Positions 1 through 13,500 of a stretch of 64,000 bases of DNA are shown here, piece after piece. Origin of the DNA: Mytilus edulis. Its lineage: Eukaryota > Mollusca > Bivalvia > Mytilida > Mytilidae. Every line of letters begins with the position of its first letter. Position 1 is the first letter of the stretch. The DNA lies in NCBI RefSeq assembly GCF_963676685.1, contig NC_092345.1:26807585-26871584 (forward strand), read 5' to 3'. A program made the translations under genes and the position numbers. Under the pieces are notes generated by a model. The model was not told the origin of the DNA and did not search any database. It saw nothing but the letters and a program-made list of their open reading frames with translations.

Positions 1-344
1 CATACATTTAGTATTTTGAGCAGACACATGTACGTGAGGTGAGATAAACTATATTTTAAAATATTAACTCCCTCAATTAGCCTCATTTAGAAGTATAAAG
101 ATACATGGAAGAACAAATCAATACATCACTTCCCCCCAAAAAAACATCCGATTTCTGCTTAAAAGTTAGACTGATAAACCCATAACTTATTTTTTGCAAC
201 TAAAAAAAGAGATTGTATGCTTTTCAAATACATGTAATAAAACATTTTACACATTTTGTGCTTCGAACGCACTTTTCTGGATTTATCTTCACAAGAAAAC
301 GGATGGAAATTTAGTTGAAAAACACATTACATTCAGCGTAAATT

Positions 345-680
345 CATCACCCGTATGTATAGGAATTTTCATATTAATGACTTGGTACAGGCATTTTCTT
401 ATGTAGAAAATGGCGGATTATAGCTAGCTTAACCTATCACGTGTATGACAGTCATATACTTACAACGATGTGTAAACAGAATAAATAAAGGCAACAGTAG
501 TATACCGCTGTTCAAAACTCATAAATCCATGGACAAAAAACTAAATCGGGGTAACAAACTAAAACCGAGGGAAACGCATTAAATATAAGAGGAGAACAAC
601 GACATAACACTAAAATGTAACACACATAGACAAAATCCCACGAGAACAACAAATATAACATATATATATAACATCAAAAC
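345..680 (-). repeat. Dispersed mussel-type repeat R1, diverged copy
   Basis: The stretch matches, in reverse orientation, sequence near 17,640-17,830, 19,440-19,760 and 53,800-53,860. Shared landmarks are the 'cttggtacaggcattttc' stretch, the 'ggcaacagtagtataccgctg' stretch, and a run ending near an AT-rich tail. No coding capacity is seen. The family carries a B-box-like GGTTCAACCC in its better copies, so it may be a tRNA-derived SINE or a LINE tail. Confidence 0.5.
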
Positions 681-699
681 CAAATAGATGAATTTGGGA

Positions 700-1092
700 T
701 AGACAAATATCGTGACACGTCTTATCGCATGTGAATTTACACTCAAATATAAGAGAAAAACAAACGACCCAACGTTATAATGTAATACACACAGAAACGA
801 ACTATATTATAACGATGGTCATATTCTTGACTTGGTATTGGGCATTTTCAAAGGAAAAAATGGTGGGTTGAACCTGGTTTTGTGGCATGCCAAACCTCGC
901 ACTTTTATGGCCATGTGAAATATAACATCAAAATGACAACACAGGACTACAATATAAATAAATTGGAGAACACAATTGACAAAGAATCACACGAACAACA
1001 GCCAACAAAAGGCAACAAGTTCAAAATTTTAATAGGCCAGAAGTGTATTTTGTCCACACAAGACCTACGTGTGTTGCCCAGATAAAAAAGTT
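700..1092 (-). repeat. Dispersed repeat R1, second copy with B-box-like motif
   Basis: The segment around 860-900 is the reverse complement of the 19,490-19,530 segment (gcgggaggtttgactagcc ... ggttcaaccc). The short ORFs over this stretch are by-products of the repeat and are not called as genes. Confidence 0.5.
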
Positions 1093-1200
1093 TGAAAGCC
1101 GAAACGAGTACAAAGTTGAACAGCATCGAGGACCAAAAGATCAAAAAGGTTGTGCCAAAAACGGCAAGGGTTTTCTGTTAGTTACCAGAAAATCCCTATA
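1093..1200 (-). repeat. Diverged relic of the hammerhead-repeat (retrozyme-like) unit
   Basis: The reverse complement resembles the 18,505-18,600 stretch (ccgtatttggcacaactttt, then a 'ctcaatgctcttcaacttcg'-like segment) with many substitutions. The ribozyme core itself is absent, so this is only the body of the unit. Confidence 0.5.
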
Positions 1201-2769
1201 ATTTAGAATAATTTATACTTTTGCAAACAGTAAATTTCATAAAATGAATATTCATTATGAATATGTTATAAACAATTTGATAATAAGTAAAAATATTCAT
1301 AATATGGGTACATCAGTCAACATTGTGTTACAATCTTAATGCAAAAATTTGTGGTAGCGTTGCGACATAAATTTTATGGATTTTTTTTTATCAGTTGACA
1401 AGTTGGACAGGATCTATAGTATAGAGCAACATCATGTATAAATTTTTGCCAATATAATTGATTGAAATTGTTTTGATAGGATTTATTATACCTCTTAAAT
1501 GACCAGAAACTAGTGCTTCATTACCATAACCAAAGATGTCGCTCTTATATTTGTAACAACCAACTATGTTTTTTTCTATGGCGCGTCTAAAAAGACATCA
1601 GCGCGTCTTAGTCATCAGAATTCTTAACATTTTATGATATAAAACAGCTAATACGTCATCCCAAATTTCACCTCCATGTCAACTACTTTAATAAACATTG
1701 CTGATATTCCCGTGTCGTTTTATTGAATGTTTTTTAGTCGGTAGACCAGGGGTATGAGAGACGACTGTAAAAATATATAAGAAGTTATTTGAAAGTTTTA
1801 ACGAAGCAGTCATTAAATAGTGATAAAGCATTTATGTTGTTAAGATTTGGTTATGCGAATGATGCAGGAGTATATAAGAAAATGAGGCAAGTTTGACAAT
1901 ACATAGCATTGAACTTAGAAATAAAAAAAAGTTTTAGAAGTCAAACGCAGAAGAGATTAAACATTAGCATGTAAACTGCTTTATAAAAACTATGTATGTA
2001 AAGAGGCGTTTTTGGAATGATTTCAACACCCAATTTTTTTTTCTTAGATGGTATGGAGATCATTGATTAGTACTTAAACGTATGGTGCAATAAAGATGTA
2101 AAGTTTTGTGCTCAGCTATTGGTCAAAAAGGGTATATTCTGAAAAGTAAAATAACAAAAAGACAAAAATTCAAATCAGTCATATTCCTGACTTGTTAGAA
2201 TATTTAAATGAAAAGGCTGTCAATATTGAAAGTGAAACAAAGGTAAATCATTTGATTGACTGATTCGATCGTCGACATAAAAAATCATTCTTTTACAGGC
2301 AAAAACGATGATTAACATATATTTGTAATCTATAATATGAAATTAAATAGACCTAGATTAATTGAATTGCACAAGTTCGCTTAATCTATTTATATCTTGT
2401 TTATGTTTATATACCGTATATGATAATCGGAGATTTCCCGAGGTCAACTCGATAGTTAATGAGATGGTGTCTAGACTAAAATACACACGAAAGGAAGTTA
2501 CGTGTTATACAGCCTATGCTCTGTACATTGTTTATTTTAGACTTTTAATAATTTGGATAAATGTTTTATATTGTTATAAATCAAATATGAGAATTTGAGT
2601 CAAATCTGTGACAATGAATTTGACAGCTAGTGCCCCTTTAATACAGTTCTCAAATCTTTAATGAAGTTGAAAAGAGACCACTTTCCGTACACCAGAAAAT
2701 AGATAAAACTCCGCTTTTAACACGTTTCTTGTTACTACGAAGAAAGAGATGATATTAACCAGATATATT
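1201..2769. other. AT-rich stretch without a recognisable gene
   Basis: Only short chance ORFs occur here, none with splice-consistent partners or a recognisable domain. A short 'catattcctgacttg' fragment near 2,180 belongs to repeat R1. Confidence 0.5.
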
Positions 2770-3335
2770 AAGCTCACACGTCGAAGTGAAACTGAAACGT
2801 GTTGGAAGTGGGCTCGTGTGCTTTAGTAAGGTCCGCAGATCCTGTCGTCCAGCTAGTGACTCCCTTCATGTTGCTTATGGTGTTTATGCCACATCTTCTT
2901 ATTTTATAAACATTCGCTGATGTCACGATCGAGGTAAAGATAAGGGATTCTGATAAAGAAATTTGGTATATGATCGTAGTCATCTGAGACACAAACATTT
3001 AAAACGGTCACCCAGCTCGTGATTGCGTGCGTGAAACATTTCCAAAGAATGAATTGTACCCTCCCTGTTGGAACCCTTGACTTGATAGTTGATCCAGAAC
3101 AGTAACCATAACTAAGGAAATTACATAAGTACAAAAAATAACCTTGAATATTACAACCAACTATGAAATATATACTCCATATGCAGGCGCTTCTTTGGTG
3201 TTTCCTCATTCTCAGTTAAATTTTTCCAGTTGTAAGTCAAAATATATGATTGTGATTGTATCCCTTAGGTATTGTTAAATTCAGTCTATCTTCCTCACAA
3301 CTCTATTGGATATTTTTTGGTGTAAATGAAGTCGT
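2770..3335 (-). pseudogene. Decayed Penelope-like element, C-terminal reverse-transcriptase region
   Basis: On the minus strand, different frames give fragments that line up with the better-preserved element at 20.8-21.7 kb. They include an APAYGVYIS stretch (near 3,170-3,190), the segment leading to MFVSQMT (2,975-2,998), and a YLDLQLE-like segment near 3,225-3,240. Stops and frameshifts separate the pieces. It is an old, non-functional copy of the same PLE family. Confidence 0.6.
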
Positions 3336-4420
3336 CCGTATAGTGTACACATGCACGAGCGACATATAAAGATGTGGCTACTCTATACTAAGGGGTTGAG
3401 AGTACGTTACTTCTGAGAAATAGGAGCTTGCGCGATTGGAAAGTTGAATGTTTTTATAGATTATAGTTACGATTATTAAAGGACATGAAATCGTCGATAC
3501 ATCTGAGTGTACAATAACGAACTTTACACGGAGTTTTTTCAACTTCATGTGAGTAAATAAGCAGACCAGAAGGATGCACAATAAATGACTATTTAAATGC
3601 TGACTGTCTGTTGGAATACCAATCCATCATACTCAACAACAATGTTGTCGATATAAACGTTCAGCATTTTGAAAATTTCGGTGTATGTGTTGTTAGAATC
3701 AGTGTGTAAGTAAGATTTTAAATATGTTTGTATCATTTTTTTATACAATTCCCATGTTAATCGAGTTTGTCCTTTGGTTTCCTTTTATATTTCTAGTTGT
3801 TTTTAGTATTTTCAATAAAATTAAAACGATATCCAACACAAAAATGTGTATGCGTCATGAATTAATAACTCCCGTTCAAATCATATATACAAATACCCTA
3901 TATAACGAAATGTAGAAAAATATTTATTTGTTAGATGAAAATGTCTCCTTTGTCTTTATTCTGAAATATAAATTAAATCGATATTAAGGATAATTAATTT
4001 TCAATATTCAGCAATATATTTGATTCTATTTTTTATTATTTCAAACTCGATATACGGCAACACTTATTTATGATACACAAACTTAAACTATTATTTCGCA
4101 GAACATGAAATAACTCCTTTGTGAAAAACTAAGCCCCCCTCCCCCGCAAAAAAAAATTCACCGAAAGAACTTAACAGGAAATTTAAAAATAATACGCTTA
4201 ACCCTAGGAAAAAGTAAAAAACAAAGTCTATACTCTGCTCGTTCATGAAATCTTGTAATGTTTTTATATACTGAGACATTTATGGGATGTAGGTAAATAA
4301 ATAACAAAATCTACTGTCATTTGAAAATAATTTTACAAATTACGCTACCTACTAACAACGATAAAGCGGAATCAGTATAGCGTTGCCAGCGAAAACCATA
4401 AACCACAACGTGAATCGTAA
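3336..4420. other. AT-rich region downstream of the Cys-rich gene; no gene seen
   Basis: Low-complexity AT-rich sequence. A minus-strand AATAAA (TTTATT near 3,955) is a possible but distant polyadenylation signal for the gene ending at 4,438. No clean signal lies nearer. Confidence 0.4.
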
Positions 4421-4427
4421 AACTTAC

Positions 4428-4540
4428 TTGTCCAGCACTAATGCTGTTGACAATGACATTTATTATTATTGCATGTACCAATATGAGGACTGCAATGTGC
4501 CACACACTCTGCATTGTTATGACACATAACTTGTCTTTTC
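4428..4540 (-). other. Terminal module exon with a donor-like site just after the stop
   Basis: The exon starts after an AG at 4541-4542 and reads KRQVMCHNN...CHCQQH-stop, a type-3 module like exons 8 and 10. A perfect GTAAGT donor (reverse complement at 4422-4427) follows ten bases after the TAG, where the other modules have theirs. Either the 3'UTR contains an intron, or the exon was internal until the stop arose. Confidence 0.6.
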
Positions 4541-7500
4541 CTACAAAATAAAAAAAGTGTATGTAACAAATTACAAACATTGCATATTTGATTGGTTTTT
4601 ATATAGTAAAGAAAAAGAAATGTGGAATGATTGCCAAAGAGACAACTGTCCACCAAAGTTCGAATGAAGTGGATGTAAGCAAGTATAGGCAACAGTAGGA
4701 CCTGTAGTCCAATTTTATGTTTAAGTAGGAATACTCTTGTTAAAAGTAACACATTCGAAATTGAAAATAACATGGGCCAAACACTGAATGCATATCTAAT
4801 GGCATTTGTATTTACGATTTAATTTTGGGATTGATACCCTTTTAATTTGCTTTGATAGCACAAACCACCCTATCTTATTAAATTCTAGAGATCTGATTTA
4901 TATCATATCAATAACTTAATGCATGTGTTATAGATCAATTATATTGCATAATTTTTTTTTCATTAGTATTTCAGAATTCAAAATTTTTAATTCATATGGC
5001 ATCATCGCATTCATACACGAACATTAATTATTTTTCAGGCTTTTTTCTCAAAAGTTACAAATTAAGTACGTAAAATAATACGTGCATAAAAAAGTAATAC
5101 ACATCTAAGACATTTGCATTTACGATTGTTTTAGTATAGGAAAATATTTTTTTCATTTCATTTACTTTGGTATTACATAAACCACGTAAACGTGTCACCA
5201 TATTTTTATTAAATTCTAAATACTGTCTCATATCAAACATGTCAAATCAATTTCATAAAAATTAGTGTAATAAATTAACTATAATTAAGGAATGACTATG
5301 ATATTTTTTTCTGTCTATGAAGAAATAACATTAAAAATTTGGTGCACACTGAATAACGCGCGTAGCGGGTTATTTAACAGTGTGCACCACATTTTTTTAT
5401 GTTATTTCAAATAAACAGAAAAAATATTACAGTCATTTCTTATAATTTAATTCTAAATTCCATTTTAAACTGTAGAAAACCACGAAAAAACGTTGATGAT
5501 GTCACGGTCACTTGACTAAATTATGTCTATTGGCGCATAACAAAATAACGTCAGCCAATCAGAAGACGCATTACATCCAAAATTAAATTATTGCACAATA
5601 GATCAATTTTCTCGTATTTCAGAAATTATTTTGGCTACATCGTTTGAACTTGACACAATTCATTTTGTAACTGCAATAAAAGTCTAATTTTGCCAAATTT
5701 AAATTTTAATTCACATGACTTTACCTCGCAATAAGGGTTAGCAGTCCATAAGGATGGACATTCAGAATGATTTTGTTTTTGTTTCAGTCTATGAGTATAA
5801 ATGTGATATAAAATCAATGTTTGAAAAACGTCAACACTTTTTGCAATCATCAGGAAACTGTTAAATTAAATTCAAATGAATGTTTTAATTTCATATGTGT
5901 GGATTACATCTATATCTGAACTTACCCTACTGGATTACCATTGTCATGTTTACATTGGCACTGATGGTGTGCATCACATTCTGCTACTGTTCCGTGAGGA
6001 CAGTTTACACAGTCAACAGCAGTCTGACAAGCAGCTCTGCGTGCTCTACGTGTAAAAAAACAATTTTGAGTTTCGTGATGTACTTTATAACTGGTTGAGA
6101 TGAATTATATAGTTTTATAACTGGTTGAAATTAGTTAATATGTAATTTTAAAACTGAGGTTGCGGTTTGTTATATGGCTGTTTCATAAAAGTTTTAATGA
6201 AGTTTGTTTGAGATTAGGTATATAGTTTTATAACTGGTTGATATAAGATGCCAGGCAATATAACATTAATTTGATAATCTTAGATTAACACATAACTTAA
6301 CTTATGTATTGCTATCAAGTAATTCAACTCTAATGATCCTATCAATAGTTTTGATTTGGCATCGCAGAAAGTCATGCTTTTCCCAAACTGAATTTAGAGT
6401 TTTTACTCCTAATCCGTGGTTTGCCGATTGATATTTAGACCTAGATAAATGGTTAGTTGTTTTCGGTATTTTAACTGATGTGACTGCTTTTTATTTCTAT
6501 TAGTGAATCTCTGCTCAGGTTAAGTGAATATAAGCGCTCATAAACATGTTTAACGCTGCCACATTTGTATGTCCAAGTCTAGAGCAGTTTTATCGTTGTT
6601 TGCTGTCTGTCATAATTGTTGTTTGTTTTGTTTATTGTTGTTTGCATGAAAGATGTTGTTGCTTTTCTGTTTTGAATTGTTAAACATTGTGTCATTCCTG
6701 GAACAGTATGGATTTTAATTATATTAACATGACAACATGATGACATTTTGTTGTTTTAATACTTTTCATTATGTCTTTGGTGGATAGTTGTCTCAATGGC
6801 AATCATAACACATATCTTTACATATATAACACAATTGTTGTGTGAATGCATTTTTTATCTCTAAAATTATAACTTACGGAGGCTCATGATGACAATGGCA
6901 TTTGTCATGCTTACATTCACCAATGCTTGGGGCACAAAGAGTGGTACAAGTTGTTACATTAGTACAGGCAACAGTTTCCCTTTTCCTAAGTGAAAGAGAA
7001 ATATTATGGCTAATACACGATAGCAATAGCAAAAGAAAAGTTCCCTATGTTTAAAATCAATTGATATTCCTCTGACAAATAAAAATGGAAAAACCAGGGT
7101 CCTTCAGAAATGATAGACCATTCAGCTTATGCCTTTTTTCTTATCATATGATTTATTTTTTAACTCACTTATTTAAAAAAACATCTTGCAATAGATGAAA
7201 AACTATAAACAATTACGAATTGATTGACAGCTCATGCGGGCTCTGAACTATTAATACAAAAACGTGAGTACTTATTACATTGAAAGATGTATAATGTCTC
7301 GTACACTGTTCAGATCTGCGATTGAAAATCATAGTCAGTTATATATCAAATGTGCATTGTTTTGATTGTGACAAGGATGAGCATTAAAACTGATTTTTAT
7401 TGTTCACTAAATAAATCATCACACGTGTCTTTGTGAATCATGAATCAGCTTAAATGTGGATTACTTTAGGTGATGATACCAGATGAAAACGGATATGTTC

Positions 7501-10500
7501 CTAATTTGCAACTACAATCCTATTTCCTTTTCCCGAATGTGACCTACCGAATCAGACTCATTACCTGGTGTGTACTAAAATTAGCAACGCGGTGTGTGCC
7601 ATATGGGGAGCAGTTTTTCTTGGGGTTCGTGTTGTGCAGTCATTTTCTATGTTGTTGTTAAAGTCCTATGGGTTATCGTTTTGTCGTTTTCTTTTTTAGC
7701 CATTGCGTAATCAGTTTATTTTTTATTTATGAGTTTGCATGTATATCTGGGTATCAATTTGAAGGTTCCTCTGTACTAAACATGTAGTAGTCGTTTTCAG
7801 AAGTGTAATATTTTCAATTTTCATAACTACTTAACAAATTACAGTCATTTCTTATAATTTAATTCTAAATTCCATTTTAAACTGTAGAAAACCACGAAAA
7901 AACGTTGATGATGTCACGGTCACTTGACTAAATTATGTCTATGGGCGCATAACAAAATAACGTCAGCCAATCAGAAGACGCATTACATCCAAAATTAAAT
8001 TATTGCACAATAGATCAATTTTCTCGTATTTCAGAAATTATTTTGGCTACATCGTTTGAACTTGACACAATTCATTTTGTAACTGCAATAAAAGTCTAAT
8101 TTTGCCAAATTTAAATTTTAATTCACATGACTTTACCTCGCAATTAGGGTTAGCAGTCCATAAGGATGGAAATTCAGAATGATTTTGTTTTTGTTTCAGT
8201 CTATGAGTATAAATGTGATATAAAATCAATGTTTGAAAAACGTCAACACTTTTTGCAATCATCAGGAAACTGTTAAATTAAATTCAAATGAATGTTTTAA
8301 TTTCATATGTGTGGATTACATCTATATCTGAACTTACCCTACTGGATTACCATTGTCATGTTTACATTGGCACTGATGGTGTGCATCACATTCTGCTATT
8401 GTTCCGTGAGGACAGTTTACACAGTCAACAGCAGTCTGACAAGCAGCTCTGCGTGCTCTACGTGTAAAAAAAAACAATTTTGAGTTTCGTGATGTACTTT
8501 ATAACTGGTTGAGATGAACTATATAGTTTAATAACTGGTTGAAATTAGTTAATATGTAATTTTAAAACTGAGGTTGCGGTTTGTTATATGGCTGTTTCAT
8601 AAAAGTTTTAATGAAGTTTGTTTGAGATTAGGTATATAGTTTTATAACTGGTTGATATAAGATGCCAGGCAATATAACATTAATTTGATAATCTTAGATT
8701 AACACATAACTTAACTTATGTATTGCTATCAAGTAATTCAACTCTAATGATCCTATCAATAGTTTTGATTTGGTATCGCAGAAAGTCATGCTTTTCCCAA
8801 ACTGAATTTAGAGTTTTTACTCCTAATTCGTGGTGTGCCGATTGATATTTAGACCTAGATAAATGGTTAGTTGTTTTCGGTATTTTAACTGATGTGACTG
8901 CTTCTTATTTCTATTAGTGAATCTCTGCTCAGGTTAAGTGAATATAAGCGCTCATAAACATGTTTAACGCTGCCACATTTGTATGTCCAAGTCTAGAGCA
9001 GTTTTGTCGTTGTTTGCTGTCTCTCATAATTGTTGTTTGTTTTGTTTATTGTTGTTTGCATGAAAGATGTTGTTGCTTTTCTGTTTTGAATTGTTAAACA
9101 TTGTGTCATTCCTGGAACAGTATGGATTTTAATTATATTAACATGATCAACATGATGACATTTTGTTGTTTAAATACTTTTCATTATGTCTTTGGTGGAT
9201 AGTTGTCTCAATGGCAATCATAACACATATCTTTACATATATAACACAATTGTTGTGTGAATGCATTTTTTATCTTTAAAATTATAACTTACGGAGGCTC
9301 ATGATGACAGTGGCATTTGTCATGCTTACATTCACCAATGCTTGGGGCACAAAGAGTGGTACAAGTTGTTACATTAGTGCAGGCAACAGTTTCCCTTTTC
9401 CTAAGTGAAAGAGAAATATTATGGCTAATACACGATAGCAATAGCAAAAGAAAAGTTCCCTATGTTTAAAATCAATTGATATTCCTCTGACAAATAAAAA
9501 CGGAAAAACCAGGGTCCTTCAGAAATGGTGGACCATTCAGCTTATGCCTTTTTTCTTATCATATGATTTATTTTTTAACTCACTTATTTAAAAAAACATC
9601 TTGCAATAGATGAAAAACTATAAACAATTACGAATTGATTGACAGCTCATGCGGGCTCTGAACTATTAATACAAAAACGTGAGTACTTATTACATTGAAA
9701 GGTGTATAATGTCTCGTACACTGTTCAGATCTGCGATTGAAAATCATAGTCAGTTATATATCAAATGTGCATTGTTTTGATTGTGACAAGGATGAGCATT
9801 AAAACTGATTTTTATTGTTCACTAAATAAATCATCACACGTGTCTTTGTGAATCATGAATCAGGTTAAATGTGGATTACTTTAGGTGATGATACCAGATG
9901 AAAACGGATATGTTCCTAATTTGCAACTACAATCCTATTTCCTTTTCCCGAATGTGACCTACCGAATCAGACTCATTACCTGGTGTGTACTAAAATTAGC
10001 AACGCGGTGTGTGCCATATGGGGAGCAGTTTTTCTTGGGGTTCGTGTTGTGCAGTCATTTTCTATGTTGTTGTTAAAGTCCTATGGGTTATCGTTTTGTC
10101 GTTTTCTTTTTTAGCCATTGCGTAATCAGTTTATTTTTTATTTATGAGTTTGCATGTATATCTGGGTATCAATTTGAATGTTCCTCTGTACTAAACATGT
10201 AGTAGTCGTTTTCAGAAGTGTAATATTTTCAATTTTCATAACTACTTAACAAATAAATACTTCTGGGGAAATAACATAAATTAATTGAAATATAAAAAAA
10301 ACCCATTAGAACCTGCACTGGAAAAATGACAATGGTATGTCAAAGTTTTGAAACTTTGTGTCTTGTATAATAAACAATAGAACTTGAATAGACAACTTTC
10401 GAGTTCGATGCATTTCCGTCAAAAACTCTGGTTTAAGTGAACGTCATTTGTGCGTTTAGGGGCGTCGTCACTTCCGTTTCAATGTTGAGCGAGTGGTTGG

Positions 10501-13500
10501 AAAACTATAATTCTATATTGTACGAATTATTCAGCAAATTAAATCTCAAAATTGACAATCAGCGCTGCTGTCATTAGGAAATTGTCATTAAGTACCTACA
10601 GAACAACCATTATTTCTAGTTTATCCTGCACAATGACGATAACTAAGACGCTTGATGAAGGTAAATAGTGCAGGGATACAGGCGATCCCCTCTATCTGGT
10701 AAAAGACGTCATAAAGGCGCGCATAATTGACGAGTTTTTGCCGGTGACGGATGAACTCGAAAGTGGTCTATTGTATTGTAAAAGACACTTCACACCATTA
10801 AGCTCTTTGAAGTTTTCTGTTTTGATCTTTAATTGTTTTAGCGATATTATTTTCTGTTTAAGCAATCTGCCACACACATTACACTTCTTTCTTCAAATTC
10901 AAGGCGAAATTGTGTTTGTTTTAGATTTTTGAGTTTGACTGTCCCTTTGGTATCTTTCGTCCCTCTTTTGTTTCATTTTAAATCAATAAAGTAAAAGGAA
11001 TGAAAGAGCTAATTACATGAAACTCATGGTACTCTATAGATATTTCTTGCCATTTGAACAATTTATAAATAATCTGTTTAATATTTTTCAATCTTGTGCG
11101 AGACAATGAAGTCTTTAAAAGCATACGTTCGATTGGTGTAAACTTGTCCAGCGTGAAAACAAAGCTAAAAAAAACAGCACAATGTAAACTTACCCAACAC
11201 CTCCATGATCGTGGGTACATTGACACATATGTTGATTACACGATGCTATTTCTCCATGGTTAGGACAAGTGCAGTCAGCGTCAACTTTACATTCAACAGC
11301 ACGCCGACTAAAATTATACAAAATAAGATAAATTAATTGAAATATCTTCCGGAGCACCTTAGATCACCCCAAGTTTTTTTGTGGGGTTCGTGTTGCTTAG
11401 TCTTTGGTTTTCTATGTTGTGTCGTTTTTACATGTACTATTATTTGTCTGTTTGACTTTCTTTTTTGGCCATGTCGTTGTCTGATAATTTTTGATCTATG
11501 AGTTAAATGTCCCTCTGGTATATTTTGCCCCTCTTTTAAAAACATTTAACACCTACGCTTAGAAATCTACAAAAGTATATATTCGTTTCGAATATTTTAG
11601 TTCCCTCAAATCAGCAATCTAACTGCATTGTCATGCTTTCTGCCTTTATGCTATCAAGCTCAATAAAATAACATTTTGTGATGTTTGATAATCTTTTCAT
11701 ATTTTTTTTTATTCATTATGAAAACGGAATGACAATGCTTGTAACCTTAACAATTCATGGAACTTTAAAATCACAAGTACGTCTGTTTTAACTTTATTAA
11801 GAGGCAGTATAAACCTGCAAAATAGTATAATGTTAACTTACCCACCACCTCCGTGATCATGTGAACATTGACACATATGTTGATTACAATATGCAATTTC
11901 TCCATGGTTAGGACATGTGCAGTCAGCGTTTACATGACATTCAACAGCACGTCGACTATAATTACAATAAATCATATCAATAAATTGAAATATCTTTAAA
12001 AATTCATTACCTACACTTAGAAAAGAGAGGCGGATGATACCAAAGGGATATTAAAACTCATATTAGAAAGCTCCATTAGTAGATAAATGTTTTGAAACTT
12101 TGAGGTGTAATCAACAATAGAGCATGCATAAGCTTGCATGTGAAACTTCATGTAATCAAGCTCAGTGAAATTTTCTATTTTTTACATTTTGATTTACTTT
12201 TAAGGTACTTGTCGATTTAAACAATTCGCCCTAAAATATGAGTGCTACTTTATTTTGTGTAGTCATGCTTGCAAATTGCATCGTTATATTAATAACGAAG
12301 AATGGGAGTTGTTATAACATTTATAATGCATAATACTAAAAAGATGTGATGCCATTTCTGTTATCTAAATTACTACAGTTTATAAGATTGTTTCAGTTAC
12401 GTTAACAGTACCAATGTTACTGCATTAGATGTTTATTTCGACAATAAATTCCTTTTCAGTGATGCAAAAGTTCAAAATAAATAAAAGTCCAAACTTAATG
12501 AACATATTCTTATTATAATATTGTGAGACCAAAACAAGCGTATTCAATTAGAAGTCCTGATGTTGCAAAAACCTAACGGAAGGTATAAGAAGCTAAGAAA
12601 AAGCACAATGTAAACTTACCCACCACCTCCATGATCGTGGGAACATTGACACATATGCTGGTTACAAGATGCAATTTCTCCATGGTTAGGGCATGTGCAG
12701 TCAGCGGCTACATGACATTCAACAGCACGTCGACTAAAATTACACGAAAAAAAAGATATATGAATTTGAATAATTAAATCATTTTTTAATCACACTTAAA
12801 AAGCTACAATAGTTTTTAATTTTGTAAAAATCAACAAACTAATTCGCATTAATTTTGCCCCACATGGCAAACTTCATGTTATCAAGGTCAATACAATTAA
12901 CTTTCTGTGATATTCAATTGTTTTATAGATAATCAATTCTTCATAAATAATATGCCCAAAAATTCGAATTCCTTCTTAAAATTCAAAAGCGTAATAATTT
13001 CTATATCAATAAACTATCATGGTTAACATGATTGATATTCTGTTTGCCGAAAGCGTGTTTCATCTACCAAAAACTTATCAGTGCATGAGTGACGTTCGAA
13101 TCATTAAAGTAAAAAAAGACAACTAAAGTAAGAAATGTAACTGTTAAAGAGCAGTGCAGACTCAAATTCCTAAAATCTTTTGCCAAATACAGATAATTTA
13201 ATTCATGTCAACACAGAAGTACTGTCAGACTCTTATATCAATTTTGATGAAAAAAGTAAAAGGAATGATAGTGAATACTAACAATTCTTCGTTCAATGTA
13301 CGATCTTGTTGCATATTGACGGCTTTTCTTTTATCGGTATCTTCATGGTTTATAAGTAAGTCTGTGCCAATTTTCAAATATGGTCTTACTCGAACAAGCC
13401 TATAAAATCACTAGGACTGCTAGTGTAAAGTTTTCCAGAGGATATGAAATGTGAGGAAAAGCACAATGTAAACTTACCCACCACCTCCATGATCGTGTGA

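Noticed and set aside
5635..8262. Paired 71-aa ORFs (MIAKSVDVFQTL...) as duplicated genes
   Set aside because: They are intronic sequence duplicated with the 2.41 kb block; no domain, no splice partners, and they include the foldback-element tail.
7470..10076. Two identical 63-aa ORFs (MMIPDENGYVP...)
   Set aside because: They overlap the PLE 3'-tail fragment and are identical only because of the tandem duplication.
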